DNA of 64,000 nt. It comes from Caenorhabditis remanei. Its lineage: Eukaryota; Nematoda; Chromadorea; Rhabditida; Rhabditidae. Below, in pieces: positions 52,111 through 61,918 of this stretch. The stretch's first letter is position 1, and each line of letters begins with the position of its first letter. The stretch covers positions 22,940,001-23,004,000 of the forward strand of contig NC_071331.1 in assembly GCF_010183535.1 (NCBI RefSeq), in the 5' to 3' direction. The position numbers and the translations under genes were made by a program. Below the pieces are notes generated by a model. It worked only from the letters and a program-made list of their open reading frames with translations. It had not been told where the DNA came from and did not search any database.

Positions 52111-52690
52111 TTGAAACGGTTTTATGCGATTCTTTGAATGTGTGTTTTTGAATTATGTGCTGAATGAATAAATGGATGAATAGAACTTCAACATTTGGGT
52201 TGTCCGGGGTACAGTAATCTTGCGGTTTTAGGACTCTCCAGTTTTTGTCAAAGGACACATCTTGTCAGTTGCTGTCGATTCGTAAGAAGACCTGAATCGC
52301 TCCATAACTAAAATCGAATGGACAAAAAGACCAGTTGGAGCAAGAAACTTACATTCTAGTGATATATATTTTCACCTGTTACTACATATCTCCACCAGGG
52401 ATTCCCTAGCTAGAGCAATGTTGGCCAGTAAGATTCCACTACAGTAGAACGTGCTCTCGTCACCTAGATATTTTCAAAGTGTCAGATGGTAAACTGAGTT
52501 GTTGGGGAACTGAAATGTTATTATCCGCCATTTTACTTCAGCTGTAACTTGTGACCCTCTTCAATCCAAAGTACAACAGTAGGTTCCAGTCAAATAATTT
52601 ATTCAGGTACAACATTAAAATGGTTTAAAGTATAATAATTTGAGAGAACAAGTAAGCTTTTGAGCTGAAAATGTGGTAGGAAAATGCCGT
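52111..52690. other. Convergent spacer G21/G22
   Basis: 3' UTR of G21, a copy of the downstream module (GGCCAGTAAGATTCCACTAC, reverse sense) and AATAAA of G22 at 52599-52604 (minus). No gene seen. Confidence 0.5.
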
Positions 52691-53602
52691 TTACCACTCA
52701 TCATCAGAATCCTCATACTCAATAGATGCTTTTGGATCCGTAATCGTTGGATCTTGAAGGGCCGCCTGTCTCTCCGCATTGAATTTCGTCCTCATCTCCT
52801 CCATCTGCCATTGCATGGTGAACATTACCTTCCGAAGGTTGGCAATCATCTCCTCATGATTCTTATTCTTCACGCCTCCTTCCTGAACCATTATCGTCAG
52901 ATTCTGGATCTCTGAATCCTTAGCAGCTAGCTTCTCCTCATGTTGCTTCGTGAGATACTCGATTCCCTTGTCCTTAGCAGCCAAACGAGCCATCAGAGCC
53001 TCCTGTGGCTTCTTAGCCTCCTGGAGCTCCAGATAGAGCCTGCCGAGCTCAATGTGGACGACCTCATCCTTCTTCTTCAGCTCATTTGTGAGCTCCATAA
53101 TCTTATCACCAGTTTGTTGCTCCGCGCCAGATAGGCGGGTCGCTAGGTCTTGAATGCCCTGGTTCTTGCTTTGTTCCTCCTGAAGCACGTTGGACTTAAC
53201 GGCGTTCTTTTGAGTATCCGATAATCGTTTTTTGCCGCAAATCAGATTAGCTTTCCTTATGACTTCTTCCATAGTTGGTTTCTTCTTTCGGGGTTGTTCT
53301 ATCATATCAACACGGTTCTTGTCGTCGTTTGAGCTTTCCGCATCGTCCTTGGTGACTTGGATCTTAGTCTTATTTGAATCCCTCTCCTTCACAAGTTCTT
53401 GCATAGCCATGTTCATCTTCTCGAGTTGTCCAATCAATTCAACATTTTGCTTCTCAAGTTTTTGATTGGCAGTCTCGGTGGCGCCAAGTTTCTCCATATA
53501 GAAATCCCTTTGCGCATAGAGTTCTTGAATTTTCTCCTTATATCTTGCACAATCGTATTGAAGTTGAACACTCTGGATGGCACGAATCTTGGAAGCATCC
53601 AT
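52691..53602 (-). CDS. G22: MDPS-type coiled-coil protein, intronless, with basic insert, 303 aa
   Basis: Single exon; ATG follows an acceptor TCTTCCAG and ATTCCAATTGTGTTACA. N-terminus MDASKIRAIQSVQLQYD. Coil with NVELIGQLEKMNMAMQEL. Near residues 100-135 there is a basic segment not seen in sisters (EQPRKKKPTMEEVIRKANL, then CGKKRLSDTQKNAVK), which could act as a nuclear localisation signal. The core IELGRLYLELQEAKKPQEAL has Gly-Arg instead of Gly-Lys. The tail is of the acidic type, SIEYEDSDDEW, as in G13 and G27. Intact. Confidence 0.85.
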   Translation of the reverse strand: MDASKIRAIQSVQLQYDCARYKEKIQELYAQRDFYMEKLGATETANQKLEKQNVELIGQLEKMNMAMQELVKERDSNKTKIQVTKDDAESSNDDKNRVDMIEQPRKKKPTMEEVIRKANLICGKKRLSDTQKNAVKSNVLQEEQSKNQGIQDLATRLSGAEQQTGDKIMELTNELKKKDEVVHIELGRLYLELQEAKKPQEALMARLAAKDKGIEYLTKQHEEKLAAKDSEIQNLTIMVQEGGVKNKNHEEMIANLRKVMFTMQWQMEEMRTKFNAERQAALQDPTITDPKASIEYEDSDDEW

Positions 53603-53810
53603 TGTAACACAATTGGAATCTGGAAGATGGTTATTGATTCTTGAGGTAGGAAGGGGAAATGGGGTAAGAGTAGAAATGAGAAATAAGAACTTGATAGACG
53701 TCTTATAAGGATAACTGTGTAGGAGTCAGGAGTCTCGAGACCGCGCAAATCTGCCAGTCGTCTCGTAGACACAGAATGAGGAAGAATGAGGTAGAGGATG
53801 GGGAAGAGGA

Positions 53811-53884
53811 GTTGTCTCTATAAGCGTTTGCGCGCGAACTGCGTAGCGTACGCGGGATGTCGGAGCGTCGTACTACTCGGTCAC
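53811..53884 (-). promoter_or_regulatory. Block C promoter element (G22)
   Basis: On the minus strand GTGACCGAGTAGTACGACGC then TCCGACATCCCGCGTACGCT and CGCAGTTCGCGCGCAAAC. Confidence 0.62.
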
Positions 53885-54761
53885 TACTCCAGTGGAAGGG
53901 TCTCTATGTGCACAGATGACGTGTTATGGGGGGCGGGGTTGACCTAGTTGGGTCTATTTGCTGAGTCACAGAAGACATTATGCCAAGCCAATCTTCCCAC
54001 AGTCTTATAGAGATGTGTGTAGGAGACAGAGACATAATTGGGTGAGGAGGATCAATAATTTTTGAGAAGTGACGGTGTGACCTAGGGATTTTGAGCCTTC
54101 TGGGGCCGTAGAATTTATAAGTTAGAAGTCGGAAGCAGGCTTGAGCGGAGCTCCGTCTTTCGCCCCTGAGGATTTTCAGGAACTACCCCAGGTATCATTA
54201 GCCTTTTGGAACCGTAGGACATCTTAGAAAAATGCACAAATGCGGATAAAACAGGCGAAAATCTGAGAATTGGGAATAGCAACTATAGATGGGTTGGAGG
54301 TGAGATCGGCTATATCGAAGAGGGCGGAGCTTCGAAGAGTCGAAGGTCCGGAACAAGCAAATCTTTCTAGGGATATGGAATATGAAAGAGCTTAAGTTAA
54401 CTTCAAAACAAAAACTGTCGGAGAATCACGGAAGGTGGAATGACGGAAGGGGATTAAAAAAAAAGAAAACGAAATATGGAAAAGGGAAAAATCCTCTCAA
54501 CCTTGACTTGGAAGTCTATCCGCCGTCCCTATCCTGCGAAAATGTCTTGGTGAGCGCTCGTGAATTCCACCCTCACCCAAATATGCCACTCATACATCAA
54601 GAAATGATGGATGACGGTGGGAAACTACCTTCCGATGAGGATTCCTCCCAGGCAGCGAGACTCTTCAAATAGAGCCGAGAATGCCAACCCCGCCCCCATA
54701 ATCCACCTCTCATCCTCCTCCACTGTCATCCTCATTGTGGTCTCCAAGACGGCTAGCGGGT

Positions 54762-54806
54762 GGTGACCGAGTAGTACGACACTCCGACATTCCGCGTACA
54801 CTAAGA
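54762..54806 (+). promoter_or_regulatory. Block C promoter element (G23)
   Basis: GTGACCGAGTAGTACGACAC then TCCGACATTCCGCGTACACT; the 3' part (CGCAGTTCGCGCGC) is deleted. Confidence 0.6.
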
Positions 54807-54939
54807 GATATCTCCTTTTTACCCCGTCCTCCACAGTCATCCTCATAAGACGCTCTACTCTTTCTCCTTATTTCTTCCTCCTCCTCTTTTCACTCGTCCC
54901 CCGCCACCAATAATCTTTATTCCAGATTCCGATCGTGTC

Positions 54940-56159
54940 ATGATGAATTCTGAAGACCTTTCCAGCTTCCTACAAAATCCGGAAGTTAAGGACTGTTTCG
55001 CTTGGTCTCTAGCCGAGCGTGATAGAAAGACGTGAGTTTTTTGGATACCTAAGCTACCTACTTTTTTGATATTTTCAGAATAGCCCGATTCAACGCTAAG
55101 AAGGAGGAACTTGAGACCCAAAATGCTGAATTGATTGGACAACTCGAGAATATGAAGATGACTATGCAAGAACTCATTGCGGAGAGGGATGCATTAAAGA
55201 GCAGTAATCAGGTGCAGATCCAAGCTACCAAAGAGGATGCGAAGAGAATTTGTGAGCTTCAGGAGGAGCATTATGCCAAGATGCTGAAAAGCAAAAACCT
55301 GGAAATTGAAACACTTAGATCCAAAGTGACGCCTGATCAGAAAGAGATTAATCTGAATCTCCAGGAGCAACATTCCAAGATGCTCATAGGCAAGGATCTG
55401 GAAATCCAAACGCTTAAGGCACTATTGGTGGCTAGTCAAGAGGATACCATAAGGACGAATATGAAGATTATGCAACAATATGTCAAGGATGTCAACGACA
55501 AGAGCGTGGTCATCCGAGAACTGGAAACACGTCTATCTGCTGCTGAGCAACAAACCACCGATAAACTCAAGGTGCTCCAGGAGGAACATGTCAAGGAGAT
55601 GAAGAACAAGGACCTGGAAATCCAAACGCTTCAGGGCAAATTGGCGGCTGGTCAGGAGCAACATGTCAAGGAGCATAACGACAAGGACCTGGTCATCAAA
55701 GAACTGGAGACCCGCTTACCTGCTGCGGAACTACAAACCGTCGATAAGGTTATGGAGCTCACAAACGAAAACAACCGACTCTCTTTAGGAATTCAGAAGC
55801 TCCAAAAGGAGAAGGTCTTTGCTGAGAAACGTCTTCAATCTCTTGGAGTGATGTTGCAGGAAAAGTTGCGTGAGAAGAAAGACGTGCAGAAGAAAAAGGA
55901 GGAAGTCGTCTTCAAGCCAACTACTCAACTCCATACTAAACTCCACACTGAGCTCGGCAAGCTCTATATGAAGCTCCAGGAAGCAAAGAAGCCACAGGAG
56001 GCTCTCATGGCTCAGTTGGCTGATAAGGACAAGGAAATCGAGTATCTCATGGAGCAACTCGAAGCGAAGGATTCAGAAATCCAGAATCTGAAGGAAATGA
56101 TTCAGGGAGGAGATGAGATGAATGAGAAAGCGGTCATGGCTGATGGACAATCGGAATAA
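54940..56159 (+). CDS. G23: MNxQ-type coiled-coil protein, about 390 aa
   Basis: Exons 54940-55031 and 55079-56159, phase-2 intron of 47 bp; acceptor TTTATTCCAG and ATTCCGATCGTGTC. Two adjacent in-frame ATGs (54940, 54943); the second is the one conserved in sisters. N-terminus MNSEDLSSFLQNPEVKD. The coil has NAELIGQLENMKMTMQEL, LEIETLRSKVTPDQKEI and ELETRLSAAEQQTTDKLK. The core is HTELGKLYMKLQEAKKPQEAL, preceded by an extra TQLHTK repeat. The end, IQGGDEMNEKAVMADGQSE, is the same as in G15 and lacks ADWxAELENG. AATAAA at 56220-56225. Intact. Confidence 0.85.
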
Positions 56160-56641
56160 TAATTGATACTGATTTATGTGATATTGTTGAATGTGTGTTT
56201 TTGAATTGTGTGTTGAATGAATAAATGGATGAATGGAATTTATACTTTTGGGGTGTATTAGCAGGGGAAATATGTCACTGTCACCTATACACATCAAGAT
56301 ATGATAGATGACTGGCCTTCAAATGAGGACTCTTCAAATAGAGCCACGTCATTTTCTGTCGCTGGCGGATCGATACATCAGATGGACTGGTGGGAAGACC
56401 ACTACTCAAATAGACCCGAGGAGGCCAGTCGCGCCCCCAGAATCCACGTCATCCTCTCCTCCACTATCATCCTCATTGTGGTCTTTAGAACGGCTAGCGG
56501 CTGGTGACCAAGTAGTACGACACTCCGATATTTCGCATCATTTTCATATTACATTTTGCGGGTGGTTATTTTCCTTGTCCTCCTACGCGTGATTGTACCT
56601 CAAAATCTTATAATTTTCTTTCAGATTCCAATCGAGTCACG
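56160..56641. other. Spacer and promoter of G24
   Basis: Short tandem spacer; conserved block ATGATAGATGACTGGCCTTC and a weakened promoter element at 56503-56538. Confidence 0.5.
56503..56538 (+). promoter_or_regulatory. Block C promoter element, degenerate (G24)
   Basis: GTGACCAAGTAGTACGACAC then TCCGATATTTCGC; the GCGTACGC core is lost. Confidence 0.5.
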
Positions 56642-57712
56642 ATGAATTATCAAGAACTTCTCAGCTTTCTGCAAAATCCGCAAGTTAAAGAGCTTTTTAC
56701 TAAGTTTCAAGCCGCGCTCAACGCTGACAGTCAACTCAATGCTTATCAAGCCAAGACGCAGTCACTTGGGACCGAAAATGCTGAATTGATTCAACAACTC
56801 CGGAATATGAAGGTAGCTATGCTGGAACTCGTGGCGGAGAGGGATGTTTTGAGAGGGCAACATGCCGCCATCTTAGGAGAGAGGGATTTCTACATGCAAG
56901 CCAACAAGCTGCGCGCAAAGGACCTCACCGACAAGAACCTGGAAATCCAAGCGCTTGAGGACAAATTGGCGGCTAGTCAAGAGCAGAGCACCAGGAACAG
57001 TATGAAGCTCCTGGAACAACATGACAAGGAGCTCTACGACAAGAGCTTGGCCATTCTACAACTGGATAGCCACCTATCTGCTGCGAAGCAAGAAACCATC
57101 GATAAGCTCAAGGTGCTCCAGGAGCAACATGACAAGCAGATCATGAACAAGGATCTCGAAATCCAAACGCTTCAGGAGAAATTGGCGACTGGTCAGGGGC
57201 AACATGCCAAGGTGCTTAACGACAAGGACCTGCCCATCCAAGAACTGGAGACCCGCTTACCAGCTGCTGAACAACAACCCGTCTACAAAATTTTAGAGTT
57301 CACAAATGAGAACAACCTACGCTCTCTAATGCTCCAGGTGGACAGCATCAGGGCTAGGCCACTTGGAGTGAAAGGCTTGCAAAAGAAGTTGCAAGTGCCT
57401 CAGAAAAAGAAGAAGGTTGTCCCTAAGCCCACTCAACTCCACACTGAACTCGGCAAGCTCTACATAGAGCTCCAGGAGGCTAAGAAGCCACAGGAGGCTC
57501 TCATGGCTCAGTTGGCTGCTAAGGACAAGGAAATCGAGTATCTCATGGAGCAACTCGAAGGGAAGAATTCAGAGATCCAGAATCTGAAGGAAATGATTCA
57601 GGAAGGAGATGAGATGAATGAGAATGTGATGGCAAAAGATGGGAAGATAGAAGCGTTTGTGGCGGATTGGGTGGCAAAGCTTAAACGCGATCGTGACGGA
57701 CAATCGGAATAA
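56642..57712 (+). CDS. G24: MNxQ-type coiled-coil protein, intronless, 356 aa
   Basis: Single exon; ATG after TTTCTTTCAG and ATTCCAATCGAGTCACG. N-terminus MNYQELLSFLQNPQVKELFT. The place where G15, G17, G19, G21 and G23 have their intron is here a continuous coding stretch (AALNADSQLNAYQAK), i.e. clean intron loss. The coil has NAELIQQLRNMKVAMLEL and LEIQALEDKLAASQEQ, then the core HTELGKLYIELQEAKKPQEAL and EGKNSEIQNLKEMIQEGDEM. The tail AFVADWVAKLKRDRDGQSE is complete but more basic than in G19. AATAAA at 57773-57778. Intact. Confidence 0.87.
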   Translation: MNYQELLSFLQNPQVKELFTKFQAALNADSQLNAYQAKTQSLGTENAELIQQLRNMKVAMLELVAERDVLRGQHAAILGERDFYMQANKLRAKDLTDKNLEIQALEDKLAASQEQSTRNSMKLLEQHDKELYDKSLAILQLDSHLSAAKQETIDKLKVLQEQHDKQIMNKDLEIQTLQEKLATGQGQHAKVLNDKDLPIQELETRLPAAEQQPVYKILEFTNENNLRSLMLQVDSIRARPLGVKGLQKKLQVPQKKKKVVPKPTQLHTELGKLYIELQEAKKPQEALMAQLAAKDKEIEYLMEQLEGKNSEIQNLKEMIQEGDEMNENVMAKDGKIEAFVADWVAKLKRDRDGQSE

Positions 57713-57993
57713 TAATTGATACTGATTAATGTGATTTTTTTAAATGTGTGTTTTTGAATTCTGTGTTGAACGAATAAATGGATGAACGAAATTTGAGATT
57801 TTGGGGTGTCTTAGCAGAGGGACTCTTCAAATAGAGCCACGTCGTCTTCTGTCGTCGTCGACGGGAGTCCAACGACTGCAGGGAAGGTCTCTGCTCAAAT
57901 ATAGCGGACTAGGCCAGTCCCGCCCCCATAATCCACGTCATCCTCTCCTCCACTGTCACCCTCATTGTTGGTCTCCAAGACAGCTAGCGGGTT

Positions 57994-58035
57994 GTGACCG
58001 AGTAGTATGACACTCCGACATTCCGCGGGCATAAG
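57994..58035 (+). promoter_or_regulatory. Block C promoter element, first copy (G25)
   Basis: GTGACCGAGTAGTATGACAC then TCCGACATTCCGCGGGCATA; the core reads GCGGGC instead of GCGTACGC. Confidence 0.5.
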
Positions 58036-58158
58036 GTATTCAGCATACAACGGTGACTCTGCAAATAGAGTCGAGTAGGCCAGTCCCGCCCACAGAATCC
58101 ACGTCATCCTCTCCTCCACTGTCACCCTCATTGTTGTGCTCCAAGACGGCTAGCGGGT

Positions 58159-58200
58159 TGTGAGCGAGTAGTACGACACTCCGACATTCCGCGGGCATAA
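58159..58200 (+). promoter_or_regulatory. Block C promoter element, second copy (G25)
   Basis: GTGAGCGAGTAGTACGACAC then TCCGACATTCCGCGGGCATA. Confidence 0.5.
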
Positions 58201-58402
58201 GGTATTCAACGGTAACTCTGCAAATAGACCCGAGGAGGCTAGCTCCGCCCTCATAATCCACGTCATCCTCTCCTCCACTGACACCCTCATTGTTGGTCCC
58301 TAAGACGGCTAGCTAGTTTTTGCTGTTCCTGCTCATCTTATGCTCCTCCACACAGTTTCTTCCACAATTTTCAGCTCACATTCCTTTTTCCAGGTTCCCC
58401 CT

Positions 58403-59078
58403 ATGAATACCACTTGCAGCTTCCAAGATCCGCTCGTTCAAGCGCTACAAGCAGAACGACAGAGTCATAATGCGACGTTAGTTTGTTTAAGATTTCTAGG
58501 CCATCAACTCATATTAATTTGTTTTCAGAAAAAACGGAAATACAGTATTGATTCAACAACTTAAGATGATGAATGTGGCTATGCGAGAAATGCTTGAGGA
58601 TAGGGATGCCATGAAGAAGAAAAATTGGGAGCTCCACAAGCAACTTGCCAAGGAGAACCTTGGGTGCTCCCAGAAGATTCTAGAGCTCACGGAGCAATTG
58701 AAGAAAGTCACTGAGGAGAGAGATTGGCTAGCGGGACCAAGAATTCTGGAGCTCCAGGAGCAGGCAAAAGAAGACATACTTCGGATTCAGAAGCTACAGG
58801 AAGAAAGCCAAAAAACTGCGCAATGTCTTCAAAGGCTTGCTCTGGAGCTCCAGAAAGCCAAGAAACCAAAAGCAGATCCCACAACGCTAACTACAACGGA
58901 GATTGAATCCATTTACTACGAAACGCTCGAAAATATGAAGATTCGAGAGAAGGAACGTCATGAGGACAATGTTTATGTGATTGAACTGATGGCAGAGTAT
59001 AGCCGGAGACGGTTTGAGGATATGAACCAGATAAAGCCAACAGAAGGAGCAGGAGCAGAAGTTGAAGATGAAGCATGA
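58403..59078 (+). CDS. G25: short divergent coiled-coil protein, 207 aa
   Basis: Exons 58403-58476 and 58529-59078, phase-2 intron of 52 bp with donor GTTAGT; acceptor TTTTTCCAG before GTTCCCCCT-ATG. N-terminus MNTTCSFQDPLVQALQAERQ keeps the family position of the intron (HNAT). The motif LIQQLKMMNVAMREMLEDRD identifies it as a family member, but the ELGKLY core is only weakly kept (LALELQKAKKPKAD). The C-terminal third is unique (IESIYYETLENMKIREKERH, AEYSRRRFEDMNQ) and ends EVEDEA. It is an early-diverged or partly lost member. AATAAA at 59117-59122. Confidence 0.8.
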
Positions 59079-59561
59079 TGCAGATATTAAATGATGTTTT
59101 ATGATATGTATACCTGAATAAATGATTGTATGAAACCGAAAGTGTCTCAAGAGGGGAATGTTCTAGAAATCTGTACTTACTAGGGAGTATTCCAGACGTA
59201 GCTCAATCTTTCAAATTACTCCATATTCTATTGAGTAGTTCTCAACACGCTGATTTACTGAACCGAGATAGGTATATGCATGATACTCCAAATCGATTTT
59301 AGACCCAACATTTTCCATGCAAATCTGATGAATCGACTAGCTGTAACCTGAGAACTTTGCTCTTTGGATTCCCCTGCTAATACACCCCAAAAATTTAAAT
59401 TCCATTTATCCATTTATTCATTTACCACACAATTTAAAAAGACACGTTTAACAACATCACATAAAAAAGTAGCAATTATTATTTTGATTGTCCATCACGA
59501 CCGTTTTCAAGCTCCGCCATCCAATCCACCATGGCCGTTTCAAGCTCCGAATCCTTCGCCA
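59079..59561. other. Convergent spacer G25/G26
   Basis: Downstream module fragments and AATAAA of G26 at 59413-59418 (minus). It also contains, out of frame with G26, the old family tail (see G26). Confidence 0.5.
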
Positions 59562-60431
59562 TCAGATATTTTTCTCTCGAACCATTTCCGTCAATCTTTG
59601 GATTTCTGAATCCTTAGCAGCTAGCTTCGTTTCATGTTGTTTCGTGAGATACTCGATTCCTTTGTTTTTAGCAGCCAATCGAGCCATCAGAGCATCCTGT
59701 GGCTTCTTAGCCTCCTGAAGATCCATATAGAGCTTGCCGAGCTCAATGTGGGCGACTTCATCCTTCTTCTTCAGCTCATTTGTGAGCTCCATCATCTTAT
59801 CGATGGTTTGTTGCTCCGCAGCAGATAGGCGGATCGCTAGGTCTTGGATGGCCAGGTCCTTGTCGTTAAGCTCCTTGACATGTTGTTCCTGTTGGGTCTT
59901 GAGCAATTGAAGTTCCAGGTTCATGCCTTCGACCTGCTTGGCATGTTCCTTCCGAAGCACCGTGAGCTTTTCGGTGTATTGTTGTTCTTCTAGACAAAGG
60001 CGCATATTTAAATTGTAGATCAGTTGGCTCTTGTTGCTGCTCTCCTGAGCATGATATTCCTGAAGCTCCTCCTCTTTCTTGGCGCTTTCCCCTTCACTAG
60101 CCCCCAATTGGGTCATAAGCATTTGGATCATTCGGTCTTTGTCGTTGAGCTCCTTGAGATATTCCGCCTGATTCCTCTCTGCATCCTCATTAATGACTTG
60201 AATGTGCTTCTTGTAGGCATCCCTCTCCTCCACAAGCTCTTGCATAGCCATATCCATCTTCTTGAGTTGTCCAATCAAGTCGGTATTTTGGGTCTCAAGT
60301 TCCTCTTTGGCTGCCTCGGTGGCGCTCAGTTCCTCGACCAAGTCATACCTCTCTGCAAAGAGTTCATGAATTCTTGAATTCTTGTTTTGGAGTTGTTGAG
60401 TCAGGTAGTCGAAAACGTTGGAAGGATCCAT
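59562..60431 (-). CDS. G26: MDPS-type coiled-coil protein, intronless, frameshifted tail, 289 aa
   Basis: Single exon from ATG 60431, after an acceptor GTCTTCCAG and ATTCCG. N-terminus MDPSNVFDYLTQQLQNKN. Coil with NTDLIGQLKKMDMAMQEL, LIYNLNMRLCLEEQQYTEK and core IELGKLYMDLQEAKKPQDAL, then RLTEMVREKNI and stop. Just past this point the other frame reads KYLMAKDSELETAMVDWMA and ELENGRDGQSK, the full family tail, so a one-base change in the A-rich stretch near 59570 removed it. Close to G20 in the centre. The body of the protein is intact. Confidence 0.83.
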   Translation of the reverse strand: MDPSNVFDYLTQQLQNKNSRIHELFAERYDLVEELSATEAAKEELETQNTDLIGQLKKMDMAMQELVEERDAYKKHIQVINEDAERNQAEYLKELNDKDRMIQMLMTQLGASEGESAKKEEELQEYHAQESSNKSQLIYNLNMRLCLEEQQYTEKLTVLRKEHAKQVEGMNLELQLLKTQQEQHVKELNDKDLAIQDLAIRLSAAEQQTIDKMMELTNELKKKDEVAHIELGKLYMDLQEAKKPQDALMARLAAKNKGIEYLTKQHETKLAAKDSEIQRLTEMVREKNI

Positions 60432-60556
60432 CGGAATCTGGAAGACAGTTATTGATTATTAAGGTAGGAGAAGAACAAGGAGAAATGCGAAATAAAAAGA
60501 GCGATCACTCGATATGTGATTTATGAGGATGACTGAGGAGGGGAACGGGAAGAAGA

Positions 60557-60620
60557 GATGTCTCTATGTGAGTTTGCGCGCGAGCTGTGTAGCGTACGCG
60601 GAATGTCGGAGTGTCGTCAC
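60557..60620 (-). promoter_or_regulatory. Block C promoter element (G26)
   Basis: On the minus strand ACACTCCGACATTCCGCGTA then CGCTACACAGCTCGCGCGC. Confidence 0.62.
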
Positions 60621-61084
60621 CACCATCTGTCCGTCTAGGAGACCGCAATGGGGATGACGGTATTTGTGTGTACATAGATGACGTGGATTAGGGGGAGAGG
60701 GCGGAGCTGACCTACTCGGCTCTATTTGAGGAGTCACCTATGCCTAGACAACCTTCCCACAGTCTAGTGATGAGTGTAGGTGGCAGTGGCCCAATTGGGT
60801 GAAGACGGGAAGTGAGTGTGCTAAGGAATCTGAAGCCTTCTGAAACCGTAGGCAATTGGGAAAAAGAACTAAAAATGGGTTGGAGGCGAGATCGGCTAGA
60901 GAAGGGGCGGAGCTTCAAAGCGTCAGAGATTCGAAGCGATCAAATCCTTCTAGGGGTATGCCGATATGCAAGAGCCTAAAATTAGGTTTAAACACTTTCT
61001 TTATGAGTTAAATGAATAAATGGGTGAATGGAACTTCAACTTTTGGAGTGTGCGAAGGGTGTGCTCGCAGCAAAATGCTCACAA

Positions 61085-61470
61085 GGGAAGTCTTTGGAGA
61101 CGCCACTTTCAAACGATCTATAAATTTGTATCTGCGAGCCGAGTGATGAGCTCTCAAACATTTCATGTGGATAAGCTTTTTCACATGGAATTCCAAATCG
61201 ACAAGTAGTATACGCGATATTCTCATTTTTGCGGCGTAAGAGCACAGGTAAACCGCTGGTGAACACGAATGGAACCGCGCGGTGGCGTATATGCGGCCGA
61301 TTTGGAATTCCATGTGAATAGGCTTAACCATGTTAAAAGTCTGAGAGCTCATAACTTGGCTAGCAGAGATATTTAGCAGGGTTTGACTGCAGAGATGGAC
61401 TCCTTGTGGTCGGAAACAGCTATAACCAAATTTATAGGTCGTTTGAAAGTGGCGTCCCCAAATACTTCCC
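61085..61470. repeat. Palindromic element P2, fullest copy (about 386 bp)
   Basis: Outer arms GGGAAGTCTTTGGAGACGCC / GGCGTCCCCAAATACTTCCC and CACTTTCAAACGATCTATAA with its complement; inner arms CACATGGAATTCCAAATCG and its complement. Shares ends with 30055-30387 and the fragment at 9754-9848. Confidence 0.85.
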
Positions 61471-61918
61471 TCGTCAGGTTACAGTAGTCGGAATCCCCAA
61501 CAACAAGTCGGAGGGTGACGCAATAAATTTCAAAGTAATGTGGCTCAAGGAAGTATGGTAAACTAAGATTTTGCCATGCCGAACTGGGAAATCGTGGCCT
61601 AAGAATCTCTTGTTCCAGAATTTTCAGGTAGTTGCGCATAAGTAAAAAAAGTGGTGACCCTAGGAGCGTTTTCGAAAAAAGTGCACTTTTGTGTTTAAAA
61701 ACATTTAGGTTTCAGTAAAATAATTTATTCAGGTGAAACGTAAAAATGATTTTAAATATAGAAATCTGAGAGAAAAAACGAGTGAAAAATATTGGTTTTA
61801 AGCTGAAAACTTGGTTTGAACAAGTCAAAAATCGAGAGATACAGAAAACATGGGAAACGTGATACAAGTTCAAGAAGGTACAAAGCAACAAGGAACAAGG
61901 GTAGATCGCAAAAGCCGT

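Larger units (their letters stand above)
53603..54939. promoter_or_regulatory. Divergent promoter region G22/G23
   Basis: Head-to-head spacer of 1.3 kb with elements at 53811-53884 (reverse) and 54762-54806 (forward). 54080-54600 between them shows diverged promoter-like sequence but no gene; the frame at 54382-54672 has no family similarity. Confidence 0.55.
57713..58402. promoter_or_regulatory. G25 upstream region with three serial promoter copies
   Basis: A unit of about 165 bp (AATAGAGCC...CCCGCCC...CCACGTCATCCTCTCCTCCA...AGACGGCTAGCGGG) repeats nearly three times (57825-57995, 58062-58160, 58210-58310). Two of the repeats end in a promoter element. Confidence 0.6.
60432..61918. other. 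G26 promoter, palindrome and G27 3' region
   Basis: Contains a block C promoter element (60557-60620), palindromic element P2 (61085-61470), and AATAAA of G27 at 61724-61729 (minus). 60640-61020 carries promoter-like spacer. No gene seen. Confidence 0.55.

Noticed and set aside
54382..54672. 96-codon open frame between G22 and G23
   Set aside because: No similarity to either family, basic low-complexity start, and it lies in promoter-like sequence without an acceptor before the ATG.
54940..57712. An SL2-type operon G23-G24-G25
   Set aside because: Spacers are 480-690 bp, each gene has its own promoter-like region and poly(A) signal, and acceptors match those of single genes.
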